This document shows, piece by piece, positions 17,523-24,426 of a stretch of 52,085 bases of DNA (position 1 is its first letter; the number at the start of each line of letters is the position of its first letter). Under the pieces are notes generated by a model. The model worked only from the letters and a program-made list of their open reading frames with translations, did not search any database and was not told where the DNA came from. The DNA lies in contig JAITVH010000082.1 of the NCBI GenBank assembly GCA_031285905.1, positions 1 through 52,085 on the forward strand, given 5' to 3'. The position numbers and the translations under genes are program-made. This DNA comes from Prevotella sp. (GTDB lineage: Bacteria; Bacteroidota; Bacteroidia; Bacteroidales; Dysgonomonadaceae).

Positions 17523-17802
17523 TTCTGTACTGTGCTTAATGTTCTTTGAGAAATTCGTGATTATATCCACACAGTATCACAGCTTATGAAAACCCGCAGG
17601 CTGTCATAGACTACAATAGCAAATGCTATCGTCCTTAAAGGACAATACCGTGAATGATATGTGATATTATGAAAACCTGTCCGGGAAGAATTACCCGAAC
17701 AAAAGAACTATTAGCCTGTGGTTTATGAGGCTAATATTAAGCCAGTATAAGTCTAAGAATCGCTCTCAAAATGTAACTGTTTAGGATTATGGGGCAAAGA
17801 TA
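17523..17802 (-). promoter_or_regulatory. Promoter and long structured 5' leader of the DUF1062 gene
   Basis: Minus strand TATCTTTG at 17795-17802 is a good -7 element. The ~265 bases to the ATG contain several local hairpins, read on the minus strand: TATTAGCCT/AGGCTAATA, GTTCGGG/CCCGGAC, GTCCTT/AAGGAC, ATAGCA/TGCTAT, and ACAGC/GCTGT. GTTTTCATAA occurs twice. I match it to no known riboswitch class (no TPP, FMN, cobalamin or SAM core seen). Riboswitch or attenuator is an inference. Confidence 0.45.
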
Positions 17803-17884
17803 GGTATTTTGGTCTAATTTATATTTCTACCTACATTTTTTATTAGGGCAACCATATCAAAATTTTGAACCATTTCTGAGTGGT

Positions 17885-18006
17885 TGTAGGGGCGTAATAT
17901 CTTACACCCGCATGCTTTTTATCTCGGGCGAATGTTGATTCGCCAGCTAGCGCGGACATCTTGTCCGTGTCACAATACACACAGACTGGAAGTCTGCGCG
18001 AGCGAG
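17885..18006 (+). repeat. Compound palindromic repeat, copy B, with GGGCGTAAT tag
   Basis: The palindrome is at 17943-18006 (CCAGCTAGCGCGGACATC ... GCGCGAGCGAG). About 30 bases earlier lies GTAGGGGCGTAAT...TTACACCCGCA (17885-17912), a tag also present before copy E. The bases from 18007 to 18214 are AT-rich with nothing I can name. Confidence 0.9.
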
Positions 18007-18214
18007 AGCAATCTTAATCAATCAATTAATGACTGTTCTTTTTTGCTGCCCAATATATTTCAAACCAAAATAGTTGTTTCATAAACAAGTAGATACAACA
18101 ATTACTTCAAATATTGTATTGGTAAGTAACTAGCACAAAATAAACAAGTAACATCTATAAAAATTCCGCATCTATATATATTAATATATATAGGGATTTA
18201 TTAAAAAAGAATCT

Positions 18215-18394
18215 TTAGTTAATAACATATTCATTAAGAAGATACCAAATCCCACTAGCAATTAGTGATGATATAATTCCAGATAAAAAGCCTTTCCAAA
18301 ATGACTTTTTCTGGACAGATTTTATATTAATATTAGAATTACTTACACTACCTCCTCCTGTAGCAATAATTGAAGATTCAATTTTTTTTTTCAT
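18215..18394 (-). CDS. 59-residue membrane protein with a motif shared with its neighbour
   Basis: Small gene (ATG at 18394, TAA at 18215-18217). Residues 5-25 hold the motif SIIATGGGSVSNSNINI, followed by a basic turn (KSVQKKS) and one hydrophobic span (about residues 33-52, WKGFLSGIISSLIASGIWYL). The next gene upstream ends with SIVVTSGGTVSGSGINV, clearly the same motif. Only 13 bases separate the two genes. The start codon is followed directly by ten adenines, a possible slippage tract. Probably a membrane partner of the operon: anchor, adaptor or pore-forming effector (inference). Confidence 0.72.
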   Translation of the reverse strand: MKKKIESSIIATGGGSVSNSNINIKSVQKKSFWKGFLSGIISSLIASGIWYLLNEYVIN

Positions 18395-18407
18395 GATAAT
18401 TAGTTTA

Positions 18408-18920
18408 TTAATTTTCTACATTTATTCCAGAACCACTAACAGTTCCTCCAGATGTCACGACAATTGAATTTTCTGCTTTTATTAAATTGCGTGGTTGCAT
18501 TTCAAGTATAGCTTCATCCCCATTAAGAACTTGTATCGGTACTCCTTCATATATAATTGTATTTCCGGCACTATATGTATAATGTTTCCATCCTTGGTGG
18601 GAAAAAACAATAATCTTCTTTTGTATAGCAGTACTAGAGCAAACAGATAAGAATATTTCTTCATTATTTTGCTTACCATTCAAATCAATGTCTATTGGCT
18701 CAAAGTTAGATGGATTATCGCTCATGAAGCGTAGCCAAGTTGCTATAATAGGGTCATTTTCTCCAATTTCATTATATATATCAATAATACTTCCTCCAGA
18801 ATCCAGAACAACTTTATAGGGGTTATTTTCCTGGACAAAGGTCCATAATAAATTTGCAACATATTTTTTCTCAGTACTTCCTTTTCTTAAGACGCAATCA
18901 GATAATGTGTAATAAGGCAT
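18408..18920 (-). CDS. Putative PIN-like protein with C-terminal GGxVSxSxIN tail
   Basis: 170 residues. The first ~110 residues resemble a PIN-like nuclease layout: a strand ending in Asp (PYKVVLDSGGSIIDIYNE), an acidic middle (GENDPIIATW, FEPIDIDLNG), a helix with EEIFLSVCSST and a strand KKIIVFSHQGW. A short beta-rich part and the tail SIVVTSGGTVSGSGINV follow; the tail matches the N-terminus of the 59-residue protein encoded next. It follows the ATPase gene by 12 bases. PIN-like nuclease is my inference from spacing of acidic residues; a different small fold is possible. Confidence 0.6.
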   Translation of the reverse strand: MPYYTLSDCVLRKGSTEKKYVANLLWTFVQENNPYKVVLDSGGSIIDIYNEIGENDPIIATWLRFMSDNPSNFEPIDIDLNGKQNNEEIFLSVCSSTAIQKKIIVFSHQGWKHYTYSAGNTIIYEGVPIQVLNGDEAILEMQPRNLIKAENSIVVTSGGTVSGSGINVEN

Positions 18921-18932
18921 AATCTAATAATA

Positions 18933-20636
18933 TTATTTTTTTGTCTGTTGTTTAATAAATTCTGTTGTATCTTTCAATAATTCTCCACTATAGAAATCTT
19001 TAGGCCATTCAAAAAAACCGCTATCTGATACATTTTTTTCCTCAATTATGGCAGAACCTTCATCCGAATTTTTAGGATGAATAAAATATATCGCAATATC
19101 TTTAGATAATATTCCTTTATGCCTTTCAGATATTCTTCGGCGAAGTCGTCGCAATAAATATTCACTATGAGTTTCAATTAAAAGATACTTTTTTGTTCCC
19201 GTTTCAGCCTTCACTATATCAATAAACAAATCAGCTAAATCAGCTTGCATCTTGGGATGTAGGTGTATTTCAGGCTGTTCAATCATAGTTAAAGAATGAT
19301 CGAAAGATAAAAAACCTTGTACTATTATCGGTAATATTTGAGATATACCAAAGCCAACATCCGTAATATCCAAGTCTAGGTTATGTTGGTTAACTTTTAG
19401 CTTATGAATTACATCTTGAATAGTATTTACATCTATTTTTAGTCCAAAATTACTTAACCAATCATTAACCTTTCTTTTTATAACTTCATTTTCCAATAAG
19501 ATTTCCGTTAAGGAATTGCCATCAAAAGAATCTAAAACTGTATTAACATTCGCTTTATCCAAAAAATAATACCTTTTAGGATGGGCTCTTAATGGGCTAA
19601 CATGATTGATCAATCCTTTATAGAATTGCTTCCTGACACATTCTGTTGCAGTTGAAATTATTTGAAGAATTGTACGTGTAACTATAGAGTATTCCTCATC
19701 ATTAACACCAATGAATACATCTCTATATTTATTTGTGTAAGTAAATAAGGTAAATATTGTTGAGTTCTGATTTATTAATGATAATAATTCTTCTTTGTCT
19801 TTCTTATTAAGCAATTGACCATCAGTAAAATCACTTTTTATTTCTAAATTATTGTAAAAGCCTAGTTTGTTTATACTAAACCAAATGTGTAAGATTTTCT
19901 TTTCACTATTTTGGGGGATCAATTCTAAACTTGATAATTTCAATACATTTTCATCATTAAATTTGTGATTCTGAATCTCGAAGCGAACTGTAAAGGAATC
20001 ATTTTTAATATATTTCTTCACATTACTTAAAAAGTCAAACATTGCTTCTTGAGACTCTAATGCGTTTTCTTTATTAAGAATATTTCGTAAGTAATAATAA
20101 TAAAAATCTGTTGATCTGCTTTTCTTTAGTTCATTACTTAGTTTATCTATTTCATTTATTAAATTAATGAATTTTTCTTTTGATTGGAAAATACTTTTTT
20201 TTACCCCTCCACCTCTTTTATATAAAAATGGATCAAGGTTAATATTCATTTTTTTCTGTAAAACAGGATTTATGTAAGAATGCTCTATGTACTGAATCGG
20301 TTGGGAAATTCTATTTGTAAAATCATTGAATAGGTCAACTTTCAGTAAATCCATTAAATTTCTATCAAGAAATTCAAATCCAAATTTGATACTTTTACTT
20401 GTATCTCTATTTTGGAAAATATTCTCATTTTCCCCAAGACTAGTACTTTCACCATGTAATTTAAGTGAAGACTTAGAGCTTTCTAATAGAGCTGTTTGTT
20501 TCAGCATTAAAATAAGTTGTATTATACTACTCTTACCAACACTATTTGCACCTAACAAAATTGTTATAGGTCTTAATTCTAACACACCTTTCCCAAATGC
20601 TTTATAATTCTCGAATGAGATCTTTCTTACAATCAT
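18933..20636 (-). CDS. AAA/ABC-type ATPase of the DUF3696 (OLD-like) group
   Basis: 567 residues. Walker A GANSVGKSS (residues 29-37) lies right after an N-terminal strand as in RecF/SMC/OLD ATPases. A long insertion (about 90-350) may form a coiled or helical arm. The signature DVGFGISQILPII, the Walker B LTMIEQPEIHLHP, the H-loop LLIETHSEYLLRRL and the DUF3696-like end (GFFEWPKDFY) follow. Such stand-alone ATPases often work with a nuclease in phage defence. It is the first gene of a three-gene operon, with a promoter just upstream (20663) and palindromic repeats on both sides of the block. Confidence 0.87.
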   Translation of the reverse strand: MIVRKISFENYKAFGKGVLELRPITILLGANSVGKSSIIQLILMLKQTALLESSKSSLKLHGESTSLGENENIFQNRDTSKSIKFGFEFLDRNLMDLLKVDLFNDFTNRISQPIQYIEHSYINPVLQKKMNINLDPFLYKRGGGVKKSIFQSKEKFINLINEIDKLSNELKKSRSTDFYYYYLRNILNKENALESQEAMFDFLSNVKKYIKNDSFTVRFEIQNHKFNDENVLKLSSLELIPQNSEKKILHIWFSINKLGFYNNLEIKSDFTDGQLLNKKDKEELLSLINQNSTIFTLFTYTNKYRDVFIGVNDEEYSIVTRTILQIISTATECVRKQFYKGLINHVSPLRAHPKRYYFLDKANVNTVLDSFDGNSLTEILLENEVIKRKVNDWLSNFGLKIDVNTIQDVIHKLKVNQHNLDLDITDVGFGISQILPIIVQGFLSFDHSLTMIEQPEIHLHPKMQADLADLFIDIVKAETGTKKYLLIETHSEYLLRRLRRRISERHKGILSKDIAIYFIHPKNSDEGSAIIEEKNVSDSGFFEWPKDFYSGELLKDTTEFIKQQTKK

Positions 20637-20662
20637 TTCAACACCTATTAATTAATTAGTCG

Positions 20663-20670
20663 CAAATATA
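20663..20670 (-). promoter_or_regulatory. -7 promoter element of the ATPase operon
   Basis: Minus strand TATATTTG; start of transcription would be about 20 bases before the ATG at 20636. Confidence 0.55.
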
Positions 20671-20772
20671 TTGAATTATTTAACATTTCAGATTAACACA
20701 TCACTTTTTTATTCATAAAAATATGCGCTTATAGAATTAATAGTCTATTAAAAAATAAAGCCCCTATCTTTC

Positions 20773-20838
20773 CCAGCTAGCGTGGGCATCTTGTCCGTGT
20801 CTACAAAACGCACAGACTGGAAGTCTGCGCGAGCGAGG
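20773..20838 (+). repeat. Compound palindromic repeat, copy C
   Basis: Same orientation as copies B, D and E, with the small hairpin arm changed (GGGCATCTTGTCC). It ends 9 bases before the stop codon of the DUF2975 gene. Confidence 0.9.
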
Positions 20839-20846
20839 TAATCCTA

Positions 20847-21314
20847 TCATTCACTGCGTTTTATATCTACGGAATTTTTCAGTTTCTTTTCAAATATTGC
20901 CGCAGCAACTGCAACTATGATAGATGCAAAAACAGCCACGGTGCAAATGGCAAGAAAACCCGCAGGGTCGTCGTCTTTATTATGGAATAGCCTTATATAA
21001 ATTCCTGCCGCCACAATTAAAACACCAAGTACGATTGCGCAATATTTTATGTTCTTTAAAGCCTTGACAGACTTTGATGAGAATACTTTATTTTGCCCAA
21101 TGTATCCAAGTAATTTGAATGCCTTATACAAGGCAACAAAAAAAACAATTGACGCTGCGTATCCATACAAGATGAATGGGTCAGAGTAAATGCTGAACAA
21201 GTCTAAGTTTTCCGCCCTTCCCTCGGTTAAGGGAAACCAAATCAAACCGGCAAGTACCACAATGCCGATGAGTACGATGACTACCTGAAAAAATATTATT
21301 GAAACTCTTTTCAC
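20847..21314 (-). CDS. DUF2975-family membrane protein
   Basis: 155 residues with four hydrophobic spans (about 7-25, 47-65, 90-107, 119-142) and a lysine-rich C-terminus, the DUF2975 pattern. Function unknown; in many bacteria such proteins are paired with an XRE regulator. Here a XRE gene lies about 700 bases away, across a repeat. It starts 7 bases after the VOC gene stop on the same strand. Confidence 0.8.
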   Translation of the reverse strand: MKRVSIIFFQVVIVLIGIVVLAGLIWFPLTEGRAENLDLFSIYSDPFILYGYAASIVFFVALYKAFKLLGYIGQNKVFSSKSVKALKNIKYCAIVLGVLIVAAGIYIRLFHNKDDDPAGFLAICTVAVFASIIVAVAAAIFEKKLKNSVDIKRSE

Positions 21315-21321
21315 ATTTTCA

Positions 21322-21750
21322 TTAATACTTATCTTTCATAAAATTCAACGCCCAGCAGATGCCGAATTTATCGGTAAATGTGGCGTACAATTCCGCCCAA
21401 TAAGTCTTTTCCAATGGCATTGTTATTTTTCCGCCTTCGGAAAGGGCACTGTAAATTCGGTGTGTTTCTTCTTCGCTTGTAGTACAAATAGTGAGCGTTA
21501 CACAATCGCCGAACGTAGTTTTTTGCCCGAATACTTCGGATGTATCGGCGCCCATTAGCCATACATGTTCGGTCAATTGTAACGATATGTGCATGATTTT
21601 TTCTTTTTCCGATTCAGGAATTTCTTCACCCGGGATGTCATTATAACGGTGGATTTCGTCGAACTCGCCACCGAATATGGATTTGTAGAAATTGAATGCG
21701 GCCTCACATGTACCGTTGAACGCTAAATAAGGATTAACTGCTGCTAACAT
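21322..21750 (-). CDS. VOC-superfamily (PhnB-like) protein
   Basis: 142 residues, the vicinal-oxygen-chelate fold of PhnB/glyoxalase-like proteins: AAVNPYLAFNGTCEAAFNFYKSIFGGE at the start, HISLQLTEHVWLMGAD in the middle, and the closing WAELYATFTDKFGICWALNF. Members are usually small cytosolic homodimers; many lack a proven reaction. Cotranscribed with DUF2975. Confidence 0.88.
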   Translation of the reverse strand: MLAAVNPYLAFNGTCEAAFNFYKSIFGGEFDEIHRYNDIPGEEIPESEKEKIMHISLQLTEHVWLMGADTSEVFGQKTTFGDCVTLTICTTSEEETHRIYSALSEGGKITMPLEKTYWAELYATFTDKFGICWALNFMKDKY

Positions 21751-21780
21751 GATTTTTATGTTTTAAATTTATATTTGGGT

Positions 21781-21960
21781 TTATTTTCTTTCTTCAATGG
21801 TTACGTGAACAATATCGCCGGGCTGTTTCCCTATTTGTTTCCGTATCTCTTTGCGTATGCCGATAATATGGCAAGGCGTTCCCATTCTTACCAAACTACC
21901 TTGATAGGGTATGACATTGACCGGTACACGCCCTTTGTCGAATGTTGCTTTTACATCGAA
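21781..21960 (-). pseudogene. DUF1905-family gene, 5' end replaced by palindromic repeat
   Basis: The remaining 59 residues (FDVKATFDKGRVPV ... KQIGKQPGDIVHVTIEE) are the core and C-terminus of a DUF1905 small beta-barrel protein. The normal N-terminal 20-25 residues are missing: the frame runs straight into palindromic copy D, which supplies the only in-frame ATG (at 22002). A few residues also seem missing after RVPVNV. A broken gene, unless the chimeric product is stable. Confidence 0.75.
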
Positions 21961-21961
21961 C

Positions 21962-22027
21962 CCAGCTAGCGCGGACATCTTGTCCGTGTCTACAATACGC
22001 ACAGACTGAAAGTCTGCGCGAGCGAGG
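21962..22027 (+). repeat. Compound palindromic repeat, copy D
   Basis: Full-length copy, junction with the DUF1905 remnant on its left and 16 bases before the XRE gene stop on its right. Confidence 0.92.
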
Positions 22028-22043
22028 GTTTATTGATTAGCCT

Positions 22044-22439
22044 TTACTTCTTCCCTTTCAATACCTCTTCAAGCAAAGAAACCTTTTCTCGTTCAGCTTG
22101 AAGCATACGTTCATATAATTCAGCCATTTTGTCTCCAGAATTGATAGTTGGATAATAATTTTGAATTACAGAAGAATTATCATGTAGTGCATTTACTATA
22201 ATATTTATAGCAGCCGTATCAGAATAATTCTTTATTGTTTCAGGAGAAATATTTAAAGCCTTAGCAATATCGTCTATTGTTTTATCATCCAGAGTTTCTT
22301 TTTGCTCTATTTTCGATACCGCCTGTTGTGTCACATTCAGCCGTTCCGCAAGCACTTCCTGTTTCACTCCAAGTATATCGCGTAAGCGTTTTACACTATA
22401 TCCGTGATGCTGTCTCTTTATTTCGTAAGGAGTTTCCAT
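22044..22439 (-). CDS. XRE-family HTH transcriptional regulator
   Basis: 131 residues: HTH at about 14-68 (RLRDILGVKQEVLAERLNVT, QQAVSKIEQ) of the Cro/C1 type, then a helical tail with LYERMLQAEREKVSLLEEV that probably dimerises. It is divergent from the unknown gene at 22591. A perfect 17-base palindrome between them overlaps its promoter, so autoregulation is likely. Confidence 0.9.
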   Translation of the reverse strand: METPYEIKRQHHGYSVKRLRDILGVKQEVLAERLNVTQQAVSKIEQKETLDDKTIDDIAKALNISPETIKNYSDTAAINIIVNALHDNSSVIQNYYPTINSGDKMAELYERMLQAEREKVSLLEEVLKGKK

Positions 22440-22475
22440 ATATTATTACTTTTTTGAGTTTTATATATTAACAAT

Positions 22476-22515
22476 CAAAAATACAAAATAATAGCACAGG
22501 TTGTAATTTACAACC
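22476..22515 (-). promoter_or_regulatory. XRE promoter with palindromic operator
   Basis: Minus strand TATTTTTG at 22476-22483 fits the -7 element. The perfect palindrome GGTTGTAATTTACAACC (22499-22515) covers the -33 region, and a further TTTACAAC half-site lies at about 22528-22535, between the divergent genes. A good candidate operator for the XRE protein. Confidence 0.55.
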
Positions 22516-22590
22516 GGAAATTTGTTTTTTACAACTTATATTCTAATAAATAATACATTATATAATGAGATATTTGATTCAAAAAACAAT

Positions 22591-23016
22591 ATGCTAACAC
22601 CCGACCAGTTACCCAAAGCCAGATTGATTTACTATACAGGTTGTGCCTCTATTGTCTTGGGCTGCAAAAAAGAAACCATAAAAGATATTTTTCCCCACAG
22701 CGATTACTACATCATCCACTTTTGCGACCGCAAAAACGATACACAGGAAATCAGTATCAAAATAAAACTGGAGGATACTTCGCTGGTTTGCTATTTTGAC
22801 GAAAAGGGCCTGTGCAATGCCTGTTACCTCTATTTCGACCACGTCAACGATATATTCACATATACCGAGATTTGCAGTACCCTCTTTACTTACCACTCCG
22901 CCACAAAACTATGGACTATGCGTTCCGCTTACATCAGATTCAGGGAAGAGGACGAAAACAAGTACCTGATCTTCCTGCCTTATAATACCCCTGAGAATGA
23001 AAATCCAATACAGTAA
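22591..23016 (+). CDS. Unknown protein, possibly regulated by the divergent XRE protein
   Basis: 141 residues from the ATG at 22591 (MLTPDQLPKA); a TTG at 22522 would add 23 residues. The text is beta-rich with many aromatic residues (YYIIHFCDRK, LYFDHVNDIFTYTE) and no signal peptide; no family recognised. A truncated duplicate of its middle lies at 11514-11655 on the other strand, so the gene has been spread or rearranged in this genome. Flanked by repeat copies D and E. Confidence 0.65.
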   Translation: MLTPDQLPKARLIYYTGCASIVLGCKKETIKDIFPHSDYYIIHFCDRKNDTQEISIKIKLEDTSLVCYFDEKGLCNACYLYFDHVNDIFTYTEICSTLFTYHSATKLWTMRSAYIRFREEDENKYLIFLPYNTPENENPIQ

Positions 23017-23022
23017 ATGAAA

Positions 23023-23130
23023 GTAAGGGCGTAATGCTTACACCCGCAATAGTTTCATGGCTTGCCAGCAAGCGCGGACATCTTGTCCGTGTCTACAATA
23101 CGCACAGATTGGAAGTCTGCGCGAGCGAGG
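23023..23130 (+). repeat. Compound palindromic repeat, copy E, with GGGCGTAAT tag
   Basis: Tag AAGGGCGTAATGCTTACACC at about 23026-23048, palindrome at 23065-23130. The right end joins directly to an integrase fragment. Confidence 0.9.
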
Positions 23131-23312
23131 GAAGCTGATTGTTTAAGTTTATTTGTACAATTATTTACTACTCTTTGTTTGTCGGAATCCCATTTAACAG
23201 CATCTATTCTATAACCTATGTAAGTTTCAATTCTCTCACCTGAGAACATAACCCGCATACGAATAGGTAAATTTATTTCTGCATTATTCTTTTTTGTTTC
23301 AAGTGAAAAATA
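23131..23312 (-). pseudogene. N-terminal fragment of a tyrosine integrase
   Basis: About 60 codons matching the Arm DNA-binding start of Bacteroidetes tyrosine recombinases (EINLPIRMRVMFSGERIE, then TGYRID-like IGYRIDAVKWDSDKQRV, NNCTNKLKQSAS). After SAS the frame enters palindromic copy E and reads repeat-encoded residues. Upstream the frame begins after a TAG that directly follows an ATG, possibly a nonsense change. Core and catalytic domains are gone. Confidence 0.75.
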
Positions 23313-23415
23313 CTACATTGCATTGGGGTTAACCTAAAAAAAATGATGTTGTTAAATTTTCGGTTGTATAAAAGTTTGTATAATTTTAATTTTACAGAAA
23401 AATATAATCGACAAT

Positions 23416-24063
23416 ATGACAGCTTATTTCCAGTACGGAGAAAGAGAGATAGAGTATTTAAAAAAAGTAGATAAGAAATTAGCTGCTATTATCGACCAGG
23501 TGGGTATGGTAGAGCGACCGGTTAATTCCGACCTTTTTTCTGCACTTGTAAACTCCATTATTGGTCAGCAAATTTCGACCAAAGCACACTGGACTATTTG
23601 GGAACGGATGCAAAAAGAATTGGGAGAAATCACTCCTGATATTATTGACAACCTGTCATTGGAAAAATTGCAGAAGTTTGGTATTACATTCAAAAAAGCA
23701 GAATATATAAAACTCGTTACACAAAAAATCATTTCAAAAGAGTTTGATATAGATTCACTTCATTCTATGCCGGATGAAGAAGTTTGCGCTAAACTCTCCG
23801 AGTTGCATGGTATTGGTGTGTGGACAGCCGAAATGCTGATGATATTTTCCATGCAGCGCCCTAATGTATTAAGTTATGGTGATTTGGCTATTCTTCGGGG
23901 AATGCGAATGGTGTACCGCCATCGTAAAATAGACAAAGTTAAATTCAACAGATATTGGAAACGTTATTCACCTTATGCTTCAGTAGCAAGTTTATATTTA
24001 TGGGCTGTAGCAGGCGGAGCTATCAAAGAATTGAAAGATTATGCATCTAAAAAGAAAAAGTAA
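23416..24063 (+). CDS. AlkA-like DNA-3-methyladenine glycosylase (HhH-GPD)
   Basis: 215 residues. Removes alkylated purines from DNA by base excision. The fold shows in SALVNSIIGQQISTKAHWTIW, the helix-hairpin-helix LSELHGIGVWTAEMLMIFSM and the catalytic Asp in LSYGDLAILRG. It is the short form without the N-terminal TBP-like domain of E. coli AlkA. Its stop codon overlaps the start of the next gene by one base (TAATG), and ada follows, so this is an adaptive-response operon. Confidence 0.9.
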   Translation: MTAYFQYGEREIEYLKKVDKKLAAIIDQVGMVERPVNSDLFSALVNSIIGQQISTKAHWTIWERMQKELGEITPDIIDNLSLEKLQKFGITFKKAEYIKLVTQKIISKEFDIDSLHSMPDEEVCAKLSELHGIGVWTAEMLMIFSMQRPNVLSYGDLAILRGMRMVYRHRKIDKVKFNRYWKRYSPYASVASLYLWAVAGGAIKELKDYASKKKK

Positions 24064-24425
24064 TGAATAAGAATAAAGTAGTAGTAATTTTTGAGGTTAA
24101 GCCTAAAAAGGAGTGTCTGAAAGATTATTTGGCTGATGGCATTAACCTTAAAATAGAATTATCTAAAATGGAAGGATTCATTAGTGCTGAACGGTTTTCA
24201 AGTCTGAATGAAGATGGTAAATTACTTAGTTTATCGGTATGGGAAAATGAAGAATCAGTCATGAAATGGCGTAACCATATAGCTCACAGACAAAGCCAAA
24301 AGGCAGGATACAATTTTTTGTTTGAAAAATATCACATTACTGTAGCTTCGGTTATTCGAGAATATGCCAATGACGACAGAATGGAAGCTCCCCAAGATTC
24401 AAATGACTATTTAATAGGATATTAA
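24063..24425 (+). CDS. ABM-family (antibiotic biosynthesis monooxygenase-like) protein
   Basis: 120 residues with the dimeric alpha-beta barrel pattern: KVVVIFEVKPKKECLKDYL, MEGFISAERFSS, LLSLSVWENEESVMKWRNH. Usually small cytosolic dimers of uncertain substrate. Overlaps the AlkA-like gene by one base and precedes ada by one base, so it is made with both repair proteins; a role in handling the alkylating compound is an inference. Confidence 0.82.
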   Translation: MNKNKVVVIFEVKPKKECLKDYLADGINLKIELSKMEGFISAERFSSLNEDGKLLSLSVWENEESVMKWRNHIAHRQSQKAGYNFLFEKYHITVASVIREYANDDRMEAPQDSNDYLIGY

Positions 24426-24426
24426 A

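Noticed and set aside
17943..23130. CRISPR array formed by the palindromic repeats
   Set aside because: Repeat units are about 65 bases and spaced 1-3 kb apart with genes between; no short regular spacers and no cas genes occur.
17943..23130. A true integron with attC sites
   Set aside because: The repeats fold like attC sites but I see no conserved GTTRRRY/RYYYAAC core and no intI gene; the cassette idea is kept only as a hypothesis.
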